From Photobacterium kishitanii (lineage in GTDB: Bacteria > Pseudomonadota > Gammaproteobacteria > Enterobacterales > Vibrionaceae): a DNA stretch of 64,000 nt. The notes beneath the pieces are model-generated. The model was given only the letters and a program-made list of their open reading frames with translations. It was not told the origin of the DNA and ran no database searches. A program made the position numbers and the translations under genes. Below are positions 25,045-34,667 of the stretch, piece after piece; position 1 is the stretch's first letter; every line of letters starts with the position of its first letter. The stretch spans positions 91,080 to 155,079 of the forward strand of contig NZ_PYON01000011.1 in assembly GCF_003026355.1 (NCBI RefSeq), read 5' to 3'.

Positions 25045-26524
25045 ATTGAATATAGCCGATCGTATCATTTGTTATTTTAATCCTAAGTCGGGGGCTGAAC
25101 GGCTTTATAACCGTAACCTGATTAATAAATACCAAGCCGCACTGCCTGCTAATCCTCATACCAAAAAACGTAATGCTCGCTCTACTGGCAAAGCCAACCA
25201 AATCAATAAAGATGCGAAATCTTTACGTGAACGTGCACGACATATGGATGAAAACACGCCTTATGTCACCGCCATCCTTGATGAATTGTGTGCCAATGTC
25301 GTAGGACCTAACGGCATTATGATTGAACCACAGCCGCTAGACATGAACGGTGATGTTCACACTGACTTTGCCCGTAAGATCAGCGAATGGTTTGAACGGT
25401 TTTCATTGCAACAGAACATTGATGGTGAGTTATCACGGGCTGAAACCGAATGGTTAGCCTGTCGAACGTGGCTGCGTGATGGTGAAGTGTTTGCTCGTTA
25501 TTACCTAGGGAGAGATGCAGGAATTGAATACCCCTCATCAACACCGTTTGGGGTGCAGCCGTTTGAGCCTGATTACATACCCCTGAATATTAACGAGCCT
25601 GAAAAGGGCATGTATGAAGGTATTCGCCGTAATGGTTTAGGTCAGATGGTGTCATTGCTGATCCAGCGTGATGCGCATGGTTTTTCCTTTGCTGAAGTCG
25701 ATGCGCGGTTTGTGGCGCATTTGAAATTCACCCGTCGATTTCATCAAAACCGAGGGGTAACGCTGCTGCATTCGGTTCTAGATTTGATTGCCGACATTGA
25801 AGATTACGATCAATCAGAGCGTGTCAGTGCGCAGATTGCCAGCCGCTTTGCCTACTTCATTAAACGAGATTCGGGCTCTGGTGAGGCTGATAACTTTGAA
25901 CGTGGCGGCGATATCTTTCTAGGAATGGGGAACAGTTTTGAACTCGCCCCTGGTGAAGATGCCGGCATTGTTGAAAGTAAACGCCAAGAAGCCATGAGCA
26001 GTCCATTTCGTGATGCTCAAATGCGACTAGCGGCATCAGGTGCTGGTGTTAACTGCTCGAGCGTCACCCGTCATTACACTGGCTCTTATTCAGCCCAACG
26101 GCAAGAGCTGATTGATTCCTTTGCCCGTTATCGCATTTTACAACGTAAGTTCGTCACCAGTTGGACGCGTCCTCAATATCGAATGGCACTACAGATGGCG
26201 ATTTTATCGCGGGAATTGGTGGTGCCGAAAGAAGTGGATGTAGTTTCAGTGCTTAATGCCATTTATCAAGCCCCAGTGATGCCGTGGATTGATCCCGCTA
26301 AAGAGATGGCCGGTATTGAAAAAGGGACGCGTCTAGGGCTGCAATCACTCAGTCACTTCCAACGTGAACGCAACTATAACCCTGTCGCTGTACGCCGCGA
26401 GATAAAAGCCGAACGCCAAGCCATGAATGATGATGCCATTGTGAGTACGGCTGATCCTGCGCATAACGTTCAAACGAAGATCCAACATTCAACCAAAGAG
26501 GCACAACATGCCAAAGACAACTAA
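25037..26524 (+). CDS. Phage portal protein (lambda gpB family)
   Basis: A 495-aa portal protein. The N-terminal SLRERARHMDENTPYVTAILDELCANVVG and the later HLKFTRRFHQNRGVTLLHSVLDLIADIEDY are typical of the lambda-type portal, which forms the dodecameric DNA channel at one head vertex. It overlaps gpW by 8 bp and the protease-capsid gene by 17 bp, as expected for one tightly coupled head operon. Confidence 0.92.
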   Translation: MSKLNIADRIICYFNPKSGAERLYNRNLINKYQAALPANPHTKKRNARSTGKANQINKDAKSLRERARHMDENTPYVTAILDELCANVVGPNGIMIEPQPLDMNGDVHTDFARKISEWFERFSLQQNIDGELSRAETEWLACRTWLRDGEVFARYYLGRDAGIEYPSSTPFGVQPFEPDYIPLNINEPEKGMYEGIRRNGLGQMVSLLIQRDAHGFSFAEVDARFVAHLKFTRRFHQNRGVTLLHSVLDLIADIEDYDQSERVSAQIASRFAYFIKRDSGSGEADNFERGGDIFLGMGNSFELAPGEDAGIVESKRQEAMSSPFRDAQMRLAASGAGVNCSSVTRHYTGSYSAQRQELIDSFARYRILQRKFVTSWTRPQYRMALQMAILSRELVVPKEVDVVSVLNAIYQAPVMPWIDPAKEMAGIEKGTRLGLQSLSHFQRERNYNPVAVRREIKAERQAMNDDAIVSTADPAHNVQTKIQHSTKEAQHAKDN

Positions 26525-28505
26525 ATCGTGGTTCACGCTCAATAACCAAGGCGAAGGCCAACCGGTGAAGGTGTGGATCCATGGTGACATTGGTAGTTAT
26601 GACATTGAAGCCATTGATTTAATCAAAGCCCTGCAGTCTGTCGGTACGCAAGATGCTGAGTTCCGTATTCAAAGTTATGGTGGCTCGGTCTATGAAGGGT
26701 TGGCGATGTATAACGCCATTAAAGCCCACAAAGGAAAAACCATTGGCATCGTGGATGGGTTAGTGGCATCGATTTCTAGCTATTTCTTAATGGCTTGCGA
26801 TGAAATTCAAATGCCAGAAAACGCCAAGCTGATGATTCATGATCCTGCTATTGGTGCGTGGGGTGGTGAAAATGAAATAGAAAGTGCGTTAACTCAACTA
26901 AAGAACGCCAAGCAGACCATTGCCGAAGCCTATGCCGAACGCTGTGGTAAGTCGTTAGATGATGTGCTGCAAGCGATGGCAAAAGAAACCTGGTTCACCG
27001 CCAGCCAAGCATTGGAGTTTGGTTTGATTGATGCGGTGATTGATGCCGTGGACTTATCTAATTGCCTTAAAAAAGTCTCTGCCACTGAGCTGCAAGCCAA
27101 AGCCTTTAAACATACCCCTGATGATTTATTGAATCAGCTTGTGCAACCGCCAGCAACACCGACACCTGAACCTCTAATAAACCAACAAAGTGATCCTATG
27201 CCTAAACCTATCGATAACGATGCATTACAAAATGCGTTAAAAAACGAGAACCAACGTCAATCGACTATTCGTGCTTTGTGTGCAACCCATAAGGTAAGTG
27301 ACACCCTGCGTGATGAAATGCTCAATGATTTAAATTGCAGTGCTGAAGATAGCTCGCTCAAGATATTGCAATACTTGGGTTCGATTTCCATCAATGGCCA
27401 AGAGCCCAATGCAGAACAACCACCAACAGGGTTAACCAATACCCATATTCATGTGGGCAACGGTAATGCCACCAAAGATGCGCTGCAAAATGCCCTAAAT
27501 GCCCGTTGTGGTACGGGAGAAATTGAAAAAGATAACCCGTACCGCTTAAAAACCTTACTTGATATGGCTGAAATCGCGGTGGGTAAGGATGCTAAATATT
27601 GCGGTAACAAGAATGAATTAGTCGCTCGTGCGTTTAACAGCGGCGATTTTGCAGACATTATCACCGAAAGTGTGCGAACGGTGATGCGAGATGAAGCGCA
27701 AGTACGTGCACCATTATGGCGAGAGCTTGCTAATACTGAAAACCTGCCTAACTTTAAAGAGACCGATTTAATTCTCATTAATGACGCACCTGATTTAATG
27801 GCCGTATCAGAAGACGGTGAATACAAATCAGCCACCATCAAAGGCAGTGGAGAGAAAATTCAGTTAGCCAGTTTTGGCCGTGAAATTGCCTTTACTCGTC
27901 AAGCTATCATCAATGATGAGATTGCCTTGATCTCAAAAATCCCACGTAAGTTCATGCAATCGGCTTATCGTTTGTCGGATAAGTTGATGTTTAACGCCAT
28001 TCTGAGCGGAAAAATGGGCGATGGTAAGAGTGTGTTCCAAGCGGGTGGTGCCAATAAATGGGGTAACTTAGCCAATGATATTCCAGCTGCTGATTACCAA
28101 GCCTTAGTGATGGCGCTGCATAAAGCCTTTGCAACAGCGACCACCTCTGAAGGGGATGCATTAGATTTACGCGGTGAAATCCTGTTAGCCAACCCTGACC
28201 ATGCTTCATTCTTAGAAGCGGTACTTAATACTGCAAGCAAACCTGATACGTTTAATCCTGCCTATAAGAAGTTTGCCAAGGTGGTTGAAACTGCACGATT
28301 AGCAATGATTAACGGTGCGATTGCGTTAACCGGCAAAGATTTTGATTCGGTGGTGATGGGCTTTCTTGATGGCGCACAAGATCCTTGGTTAGAAACGGGG
28401 GATGGTTGGAGCAGTGACGGTGTGAAGTTCCGTATTACTTATGATGTGACCTCGAAAGTGCTCGATCGTCGTGGCATCGCTCAGGCAACATTTGCCGCCA
28501 AATAA
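26508..28505 (+). CDS. Prohead protease-major capsid fusion protein (ClpP-like + MCP)
   Basis: A 665-aa fusion. Residues ~15-205 are a ClpP-type serine protease: QSYGGSVYEGLAMYNAI, catalytic serine region DGLVASISSY, and histidine in LMIHDPAIG. Residues ~320-665 are the major capsid protein (ALQNALNARCGTGEIEKDNPYRLKTLLDMA, then ANPDHASFLEAVL). A central Q/P-rich linker (about 210-320) may act as scaffold. Such fusions assemble the head and then cut themselves to release mature capsid subunits. A separate decoration gene follows. Confidence 0.88.
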   Translation: MPKTTKSWFTLNNQGEGQPVKVWIHGDIGSYDIEAIDLIKALQSVGTQDAEFRIQSYGGSVYEGLAMYNAIKAHKGKTIGIVDGLVASISSYFLMACDEIQMPENAKLMIHDPAIGAWGGENEIESALTQLKNAKQTIAEAYAERCGKSLDDVLQAMAKETWFTASQALEFGLIDAVIDAVDLSNCLKKVSATELQAKAFKHTPDDLLNQLVQPPATPTPEPLINQQSDPMPKPIDNDALQNALKNENQRQSTIRALCATHKVSDTLRDEMLNDLNCSAEDSSLKILQYLGSISINGQEPNAEQPPTGLTNTHIHVGNGNATKDALQNALNARCGTGEIEKDNPYRLKTLLDMAEIAVGKDAKYCGNKNELVARAFNSGDFADIITESVRTVMRDEAQVRAPLWRELANTENLPNFKETDLILINDAPDLMAVSEDGEYKSATIKGSGEKIQLASFGREIAFTRQAIINDEIALISKIPRKFMQSAYRLSDKLMFNAILSGKMGDGKSVFQAGGANKWGNLANDIPAADYQALVMALHKAFATATTSEGDALDLRGEILLANPDHASFLEAVLNTASKPDTFNPAYKKFAKVVETARLAMINGAIALTGKDFDSVVMGFLDGAQDPWLETGDGWSSDGVKFRITYDVTSKVLDRRGIAQATFAAK

Positions 28506-28575
28506 TATCTATTCTTATAGGGTGCTTCGGCATCCTTTTTTATAAGTGAAATAAACAACAGGGACAGAGAACACT

Positions 28576-28899
28576 ATGCGTATTGCTGATGGTTCAAAGA
28601 TTGATTTAAAAGCGCCAGTGGGTGGTTTTGTTAAAGATGTGCCAGTGAAGTACGGTGCGTTAATTGTGATACCTAACTATTCGGCTCAAGAAGGCCAAGT
28701 GGTGAGTTGTACTTACCGTGGTTTATTTGATGGACCGATTAAAGCCGGCGATTCTCCTTCATTTATCGGTGAGGCCGCTTATTTTGATAATGGGGTGTTT
28801 ACTAAAACGTTACCTACGGGTGAAGGTGCTGTGACCGTTCCTATCGGCTCATTCATTGATAATGGCGTATTGTTGATGGGTGTGGCCTTAATCAGTTAA
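28576..28899 (+). CDS. DUF2190-type capsid decoration-like protein
   Basis: A 107-aa protein that fits DUF2190: small, beta-rich, directly after the capsid gene (ADGSKIDLKAPVGGFVKDVPVKYG, then PIGSFIDNGVLLMGVALI). Some family members bind the outer surface of the head. The 70-bp spacer after the capsid gene contains a weak TAG-rich hairpin but no strong terminator. Confidence 0.7.
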   Translation: MRIADGSKIDLKAPVGGFVKDVPVKYGALIVIPNYSAQEGQVVSCTYRGLFDGPIKAGDSPSFIGEAAYFDNGVFTKTLPTGEGAVTVPIGSFIDNGVLLMGVALIS

Positions 28900-28918
28900 C
28901 TCACATGATAGGTGATCA

Positions 28919-29251
28919 GTGAAGAGTGTGTTTGATGATGCTCGGCAATTGATTCGAGCCTCTATTCAGCAGTGTTTTGGCAGTGAATTAGTGGTGATGT
29001 TACCCGATGGCCAACAACGGAAAATTCAAGGTTATATCAAACACCAATCATCAGAAGGTCATGCCATTAAACGGTTATTAACGGCCAGTTGTTTACCACC
29101 GTTATCAACCATGATGATAAAAGGTAAGCGTTATAGCTTGGCGTTCTCTGGCCATGAACAAGGTAAGGGTAATAAAGACAGTCAGCTGCAGCGTGAATAT
29201 GTTTTAAATCTGTCTCAAGCAGGGATTAAGCATGACTTCTCTGAATTCTAA
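28919..29251 (+). CDS. Head-tail joining-like protein
   Basis: A 110-aa protein starting at GTG 28919, with AGGTGA directly upstream. By order (after decoration, before the tail completion gene) and size it resembles the gpFII/Gifsy-2 head-tail connector group. No diagnostic motif is visible, so the call is positional. It overlaps the next gene by 20 bp. Confidence 0.5.
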   Translation: MKSVFDDARQLIRASIQQCFGSELVVMLPDGQQRKIQGYIKHQSSEGHAIKRLLTASCLPPLSTMMIKGKRYSLAFSGHEQGKGNKDSQLQREYVLNLSQAGIKHDFSEF

Positions 29252-29747
29252 TATGGTATTGGACACCCGTTTTCTTGCTCGTCTTTCCTACCTTCCCGAT
29301 GAATTAGCAAAAGCCGCTAAACAAGCGATGATTAAAACCAATCGCTGGTTAAGGGCGGCTTCTATGGCTGATTTAGGCTATGAACTCAGTATTGATTCAA
29401 AAGCCATGACCACCCGTTTTAGAACTTATAAAAACGGCGGTATGTCAAAGCTGTGGGTGGGGGTAAGAAGCCTTGGTGTGCATCGATTAGGGACACCAGT
29501 TCAAAATGGTAAAGGGGTGCAAGTGGGTAGTCATTTCTATGATGGCGCGTTTATCTCACCAATGGACAGTGATCAACTGTTGGTCTTTCGCCGTGAAAAT
29601 AAAGGTCGAAAATCCATTAAGTTAGTCACCATCGATATTAGTGAAGAGTCGGAAGAGATCATTGATTCTTACTTACCCGATTTAAACCGTAAATTTGAGG
29701 AGTTTTTTCATCGTGAGTTCCAATTCATTCTTTCGGGCACCCAGTGA
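29232..29747 (+). CDS. Minor tail protein Z-like
   Basis: A 171-aa protein similar in layout to gpZ-type tail completion proteins: an N-terminal region with LAKAAKQAMIKTNRWLRAASM and a beta-rich middle with GVRSLGVHRLGTPVQNGKGVQVG. In the lambda/Gifsy-type order it would attach the tail to the head-tail connector. It overlaps the preceding connector gene by 20 bp. Confidence 0.65.
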   Translation: MTSLNSNMVLDTRFLARLSYLPDELAKAAKQAMIKTNRWLRAASMADLGYELSIDSKAMTTRFRTYKNGGMSKLWVGVRSLGVHRLGTPVQNGKGVQVGSHFYDGAFISPMDSDQLLVFRRENKGRKSIKLVTIDISEESEEIIDSYLPDLNRKFEEFFHREFQFILSGTQ

Positions 29748-30204
29748 ATGGGTGATGACTGTCATTGAACGATTAGAACAGTGTTTACAACTCGGCAAGA
29801 TAGAAACCGCCTATCAACGTGAAGAAACAGAGCCAAGTGCACCTATCGTGCGTTACCAATGCGGTGAATGCCAATCCATTAATCACACCAACAATGATGG
29901 CCGTAAAATCCATGAAATTGAGCTGAGATTCTTGGTTGAAGTGCCGATTGCTCAAGCTAACTTTGATGTGGTGGCACTGGACTTATCAAGCCGTATTGAG
30001 CGTGAGTTATTCAATGAACGCTTTGGTTGTGTGGATGATGTTGAAGAGGCGCGGTTGATTTCAAATCTGCCGCGCCGTTTTAATCCAGATAATGGGGTGT
30101 TCTTACGGGTTGTTACTATCAAACAGCGTATTTTTATGGGGCCGATTGAACACGATTGGCATGAGATTATAGGAACGCAAGCCAATGTTGAGGGCATTAG
30201 TTGA
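29713..30204 (+). CDS. Tail terminator/completion-like protein
   Basis: A 163-aa protein of the position usually held by the tail terminator. GTG 29713 is preferred because GAGGAG lies 11 nt upstream; ATG 29755 is the alternative start. It begins inside the gpZ-like gene and overlaps baseplate V by 20 bp. No catalytic motif is seen. Confidence 0.5.
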   Translation: MSSNSFFRAPSEWVMTVIERLEQCLQLGKIETAYQREETEPSAPIVRYQCGECQSINHTNNDGRKIHEIELRFLVEVPIAQANFDVVALDLSSRIERELFNERFGCVDDVEEARLISNLPRRFNPDNGVFLRVVTIKQRIFMGPIEHDWHEIIGTQANVEGIS

Positions 30205-30769
30205 ACGGATCCGTTCGTTAGAAAAAGAAGTGATGGCTTTGCGTGAAGAAATGGAAGAAAACCGCCGTTCTTCGGGCAATATTATTCGTTTAGGCGTGGT
30301 GGCAGCGACTTCAAAACAAGCTGTTGATGTTACTGCTGGTCAGAATAAGGCAACGCGGGTGCCGTTTTTTGTTCATAGTGCGGGGCGAGTTAGTCACTAT
30401 CGCCGTCCTAGTGTTGGTGAACAGTGCATTCTGATTAACTTAGGCTGTGGCGATAACCTCAATAATTCCGTTGCTCTGATGGGGTTATCTTCAACAAACT
30501 TTCCTTGTCCGACGACCGAAGAAAACCAAGTGATGACTGATTACGGCAACGGTATGACTGAGTGTTATGACTTAGATACTGGTGCATTAACGGCGCATTA
30601 TCCTGGTGGTGTCAAAGTGGTGGGTGATATTGAGCAAGAGGGTAATTATCGTGCTTCGGGGGATGTGGCTGATGGTACTCGTTCGATGGCTGCTGATCGT
30701 CAGATTTATAACGACCATATCCACTTACATGGAAACCCTCATACCAGCCAAACGGAGCAACAACAATGA
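30185..30769 (+). CDS. Baseplate assembly protein V (P2 gpV family)
   Basis: A 194-aa protein matching P2-type gpV, the tail spike that punctures the cell envelope: a short coiled N-terminus (IRSLEKEVMALREEMEENR), an OB-fold region (VRLGVVAAT... RVPFFVHSAGRVSHYRRPSVGEQC) and a beta-helical tip ending in H-x-H motifs (DHIHLHGNPH) that bind iron in gpV. It opens the baseplate gene set and overlaps W by 4 bp. Confidence 0.87.
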   Translation: MLRALVERIRSLEKEVMALREEMEENRRSSGNIIRLGVVAATSKQAVDVTAGQNKATRVPFFVHSAGRVSHYRRPSVGEQCILINLGCGDNLNNSVALMGLSSTNFPCPTTEENQVMTDYGNGMTECYDLDTGALTAHYPGGVKVVGDIEQEGNYRASGDVADGTRSMAADRQIYNDHIHLHGNPHTSQTEQQQ

Positions 30770-31098
30770 TAGGGATTGATCCTAAAACAGGGAAAACCGT
30801 CACGGGTATGGCTGCGTTAACCTGTCGGTTTGAACGGATCCTGACAACACAAATGACATCACGCATTAAGCGCCGCCAAATAGGCAATAAAGCCATTGCC
30901 CGTTTAGGTCGAATGCAAAACCCAACTGAAGCCATGATAGTGCAAAACCTATCTCTTGAAGCGTTGGCTAATCCTGCTAATGGCTTAACCCAATTTAAAC
31001 CCAAACAGTGCCAAGCCATAGCAAGTGATACGGGTTTTTCAGTGAGTGTGAAAGGCGTGTGGCGAGGGAATGATATTGAATTACAGGTGCGGTTATGA
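30766..31098 (+). CDS. Baseplate assembly protein W (gp25-like)
   Basis: A 110-aa protein of the GPW/gp25 family (TGMAALTCRFERILTTQMTSRIKRRQIG, with the family arginine pattern) that forms part of the inner baseplate. It lies between V and J with 4-bp overlaps, the invariant P2 order. Confidence 0.82.
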   Translation: MIGIDPKTGKTVTGMAALTCRFERILTTQMTSRIKRRQIGNKAIARLGRMQNPTEAMIVQNLSLEALANPANGLTQFKPKQCQAIASDTGFSVSVKGVWRGNDIELQVRL

Positions 31099-32072
31099 GT
31101 TTACCTAAAGCGTTTGTGGTGCCTGAATTTGAAACCTTACTCAGTGACTATATTCAAGCAGCGGTGGCGTATTGTGCTAAGTCAGATACTGACAAAGCGC
31201 AGTTATTACACCAAGCCATGACCAATGATGGTGAACTGCTGGCACAAGTGACTCAGGCGTTTGTATTAAAGCGGGTGGCTGAGATTCGAGAGCAGAATCA
31301 CCAAGCCTTACAGATGTTTCGTAAGTTCGTGACTGAATCCGACATGGTGGATTTGCTGGCATTGCAATATGGCTTAAAGCGGCAAGTATTAACGCCGAGT
31401 GATAACAGTATTTTTCCACCTAAGCCTGCCATCATGGAATCAGATGAAAGCCTACTGCAGCGGTTTGATTTAGCGCCTTATCAGTTCCATACCACAGGTA
31501 CGCGAATGGGGTATAAATTTCATGCGCTGACCTTAGATGAACGGCCGCTGATAAAGATTGAATCAGAACCCGATGCAGTGGTGATGCGGTATGAATTTCA
31601 GCACTTAAACAGGCCGATGCCGGTTAAAGATGCGATGCCTAAAATGTTAGAGCCTAACTCTGGCAAAGTGTGTGTAGCAGTGCTAAGTCGAGAACATCCA
31701 CAAGGCATTGCCAGTGATGCGTTATTAAAACGGGTAGATGATTACCTTCAACGTGATGATATAGCCCAAGAGTCTGATGAAATCACCACCAAAAGTGCGG
31801 CTCCAAAGCTATATCGAATTGTGGCCACGGTGTATACCGGCTCTGATCCAAGTTCGCATGTTGATAAAGCCCAAGCCGAACACGCTGCATGGGCATTAGC
31901 TGAAAAACGCCATAAGCTCAATGGCATTGTTGATAGAGAAGAGGTGGCACACATTCTTTATGAGTTAGGTGCTAAACGTGCCAAAGTCCACGAACCTGCA
32001 GCTGATGTTATCTGCCTGTGGGATGAAGCGCCGTATTGTACGGAGGTGATCATTGATGTTCGAGGTGACTGA
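31095..32072 (+). CDS. Baseplate protein J
   Basis: A 325-aa member of the baseplate J family, which forms the wedge that triggers sheath contraction. The C-terminal region with TLIKSAAPKLYRIVATVYTGSDPSSHV-like pattern and the acidic spacing agree with P2 gpJ. It overlaps W and I. Confidence 0.8.
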   Translation: MSLPKAFVVPEFETLLSDYIQAAVAYCAKSDTDKAQLLHQAMTNDGELLAQVTQAFVLKRVAEIREQNHQALQMFRKFVTESDMVDLLALQYGLKRQVLTPSDNSIFPPKPAIMESDESLLQRFDLAPYQFHTTGTRMGYKFHALTLDERPLIKIESEPDAVVMRYEFQHLNRPMPVKDAMPKMLEPNSGKVCVAVLSREHPQGIASDALLKRVDDYLQRDDIAQESDEITTKSAAPKLYRIVATVYTGSDPSSHVDKAQAEHAAWALAEKRHKLNGIVDREEVAHILYELGAKRAKVHEPAADVICLWDEAPYCTEVIIDVRGD

Positions 32073-32799
32073 GCCTTTTATTTCTGTTCAACCTGAAAAC
32101 CGTACCCTGATTGAAGAGTCCCTAGAATATGCTTGGCATACCTTACTGGCTAACCAAACCGATCCTTTCCCCGAACTGAAACAACCACGACTAACGTCAG
32201 AACAATTTGTTTCCTTACTGGCTGGTGAGCGTGGGGTAACTGATTGGCGACCTGAAGATTCATTAGAACAACAGCGTAAAACTGCCGATAACGCCTTTGA
32301 AATTCATCGAAAAGCGGGGACTCGTCACGGTTTAGCGGTGGCTATGGATGCGTTGGATTGTGATATTGAAGTTACCCCTTGGTATCAAATGGAAGCGCCG
32401 CCGGGTCCTTATCATATTGAAGTGGTGGCTTGGAAACGTAATAAGCCAGTGAATCAAGAAACCGCCAAACGGATGCTGACACGGATTGAAAACACCAAGT
32501 CTGAGCGTGACACCGTTGATCTAATTTTAGCCTTTGGTTTAGATACTGGACTCACGTTCTCAGGGGTAAAACAGCCATCCGTTGTTGATTACGATGATTC
32601 AGCGACTGGCATCATGCCACCATCACCGCTGGTATTGGCTCCCTTTGGTGTGTCAGGTGCTCACTTTCATACCACGGTCGGTGATGAGTCATATCAGGGA
32701 TGCATGCCTAATGACTCGTGGTGTGCAGGAGGGAGCTATTTTGCAGGCGGTATGCGTATGGTGATGAGTACCGATATAACGTTAGGAGTAAGAACATGA
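32056..32799 (+). CDS. Tail protein I (P2 gpI family)
   Basis: A 247-aa baseplate/tail-fibre adaptor. FVSLLAGERGVTDWRPEDSLEQQRKTADNAFEIHRKAGTRHG contains the gpI signature W-R-P/D ... H-R-K-G-T. ATG 32056 is preferred over the in-frame TTG at 32053 because GGAGG lies 10 nt before it. It overlaps J and the fibre gene by a few bases. Confidence 0.85.
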   Translation: MFEVTEPFISVQPENRTLIEESLEYAWHTLLANQTDPFPELKQPRLTSEQFVSLLAGERGVTDWRPEDSLEQQRKTADNAFEIHRKAGTRHGLAVAMDALDCDIEVTPWYQMEAPPGPYHIEVVAWKRNKPVNQETAKRMLTRIENTKSERDTVDLILAFGLDTGLTFSGVKQPSVVDYDDSATGIMPPSPLVLAPFGVSGAHFHTTVGDESYQGCMPNDSWCAGGSYFAGGMRMVMSTDITLGVRT

Positions 32800-33320
32800 G
32801 TTCACCCGTTGTTCAATTTACTAAAGTGGGATTGGCCGAGCTAATTAGCGCCAAAAACCAAGGCATTAAAGGGGCGATTAAATGGATAGCAGCGGGTGAC
32901 CGCAGTTATCAGCCAACACCTGAACAAAAAGCGTTGTACAACGAAAGGCAACGTGAACTGATTTCAGATTGGGAAGAGTTGAGCCCAACACAACTACGTA
33001 TGGCGGCGGTATTTAAAGGCAATCTGGAATATGAAGTGCGAGAAGTCGGGTTCTTTTTAGAAACCGGCACCTTATTAGCGGTCTATTCAGTACCTAATAC
33101 GTTATTGGCGTATAAATCAGCCAATGCCAGCTGGTTGCAGAAGTTCACGCTAGATGTCTCCCCATTGCCGTCAAATAGCATCACGATTGAGGTCGGTAAT
33201 GACAATATAAACCTGTTATTGGGTGAAGAGTTAACCACGATGGCCACTGCTCAAATTGGCAATATGTCGCGCCATCTTGAATTGCTATTTCGTTTTAATG
33301 AACTAGAGAAAAGAGTGTGA
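32796..33320 (+). CDS. Tail-fibre attachment protein (DUF3751-like)
   Basis: A 174-aa protein with the N-terminal domain of P2-type tail fibres (FTKVGLAELISAKNQGIKGAIKWIAAGD, then EVREVGFFLETGTLLAVYS). In many phages this domain carries the whole fibre; here it ends soon after the attachment region, so the receptor-binding parts must be in the following separate genes. GGAG precedes ATG 32796. Confidence 0.77.
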   Translation: MSSPVVQFTKVGLAELISAKNQGIKGAIKWIAAGDRSYQPTPEQKALYNERQRELISDWEELSPTQLRMAAVFKGNLEYEVREVGFFLETGTLLAVYSVPNTLLAYKSANASWLQKFTLDVSPLPSNSITIEVGNDNINLLLGEELTTMATAQIGNMSRHLELLFRFNELEKRV

Positions 33321-33326
33321 GGGATT

Positions 33327-33707
33327 ATGGCATGCACAATGGAGGGACCGCCGTTATTGAGCATTATTGCAGGTACAACCTATGGCTTTGATGTTAGCTG
33401 GACAACGGGTGATGACAGCAATCCTTATGTGAAATTGTTTGGGTGTACCGCTGTTTTTGTTGTTCGTTCGATTGAGGGTGAGGTGTTGGTGCGTGGTACT
33501 ACAGAATCTGGACATATCACCATTATTGAACACCCACAGCAAAGCGATGCGCTCGATATCAAAGTCACCCATGACCAAACTCAAGGCCACCAACCAACAG
33601 CGTGGGAGAACGCGAGTTATGAAGTGCGGGTAACGTTTCCAAGTGGTGATCCTTACAGCATATTACGCGGTCCAGCTGTTTTGATAAAAGGGGCGGTTGA
33701 TGATTAG
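33327..33707 (+). CDS. Putative tail-fibre/baseplate accessory protein
   Basis: A 126-aa, probably beta-sandwich protein (ending GDPYSILRGPAVLIKGAVDD) between fibre genes. It resembles upper-baseplate domains in spacing of short strands, but no family is certain. A second in-frame ATG follows at 33339. It overlaps the next gene by 8 bp. Confidence 0.5.
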   Translation: MACTMEGPPLLSIIAGTTYGFDVSWTTGDDSNPYVKLFGCTAVFVVRSIEGEVLVRGTTESGHITIIEHPQQSDALDIKVTHDQTQGHQPTAWENASYEVRVTFPSGDPYSILRGPAVLIKGAVDD

Positions 33708-34002
33708 CGCAAATGCAAAAGTGTTGGTCACGCTCAATACTGACCGCGTGATAACAGTGCGGTTACCCCAAGGGATTGCTGTTGTTCGAGAGCAAGTGAA
33801 GCCCAATGTTCAAGTGGTAACGATTGGTCAGCAAGGGCCTGTGGGTACGGTTAGTGAAGAAGTCTTAGCAACGGCTGCAGAAGCTAAAGCATTAGCAGTG
33901 GCGGCTTCTGAAGTTACTCAATCAACAGCAACATTGCTAGATAGCGTCATTAGTAATATCACCAATGGGTTTAACTTTCATGCGGGGGAACTTTCTGCTT
34001 AG
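33700..34002 (+). CDS. Small tail-fibre-associated protein
   Basis: A 100-aa protein: a beta-rich N-terminus (KVLVTLNTDRVITVRLPQGIAVV), a Gly-rich turn (GQQGPVG), then an alanine-rich helix, a pattern of trimerising fibre segments. ATG 33700 lies within the stop region of the preceding gene. Function inferred from position only. Confidence 0.45.
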   Translation: MISANAKVLVTLNTDRVITVRLPQGIAVVREQVKPNVQVVTIGQQGPVGTVSEEVLATAAEAKALAVAASEVTQSTATLLDSVISNITNGFNFHAGELSA

Positions 34003-34010
34003 GAGTGAGG

Positions 34011-34664
34011 GTGTTAAACAATAAAATTGACCAACTGATAGCGGCACTCAATAACGTGATGGGTGTGATTAATGGCAAGTTGCGATTAAAAGCTGACAAA
34101 ACAGAAATCTATTCACGTTCTTATCTTGATGATCCGCTTTCTACCTTAGGCGCTAACACCGCAACGGCCAATAAACTCAAAGTCGCACGTACCATAACCC
34201 TTGGCCGTGATGCGAATGGCTCCGTGTCATTTGATGGTTCGGGTAATGTCACATTGCAGGTCACCATTCCAGCACTTGATGATAAAGCTGACACGATTGA
34301 TACCTTAACACCGGCACAAATAGATGCCCGTATTAAGCAATTGATAGGCATAGCGCCTGAAGTATTAGATACCTTTGAAGAGTTGGCCAAGGCACTGGGT
34401 AATGATCCGCATTTTGCTGCCACTATGACAGCAGAGCTAGCCAAGAAAGCCAATGCCAATCAGGTCTACAGCATCACGGCGGCGGATGCACAATTTCTAA
34501 CTAAACGAGGTAAAGCGGCAGACACCACGCTGTTTGGTGGTAATGCGCCAGCTCACTATGCAACCTCAGGCCAAATATCGACATTAGAGCAAGAGATTGC
34601 GGATGGTTTTACACGACTTGCCGCATCGTTCAATGATGCAGCGAATACAATTAATGGAAATTAA
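34011..34664 (+). CDS. Tail-fibre shaft protein
   Basis: A 217-aa protein with coiled-coil-like ends and the repeat region common to P2/Mu-type fibre shafts (ATANKLKVARTITLGRDANGSVSFDGSGNVTL, then PAQIDARIKQLIG), the phage tail-fibre repeat. GTG 34011 is chosen because AGGAG lies just upstream; GTG 34005 overlaps that site. It is likely the middle part of a fibre split over several genes. Confidence 0.7.
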   Translation: MLNNKIDQLIAALNNVMGVINGKLRLKADKTEIYSRSYLDDPLSTLGANTATANKLKVARTITLGRDANGSVSFDGSGNVTLQVTIPALDDKADTIDTLTPAQIDARIKQLIGIAPEVLDTFEELAKALGNDPHFAATMTAELAKKANANQVYSITAADAQFLTKRGKAADTTLFGGNAPAHYATSGQISTLEQEIADGFTRLAASFNDAANTINGN

Positions 34665-34667
34665 TCA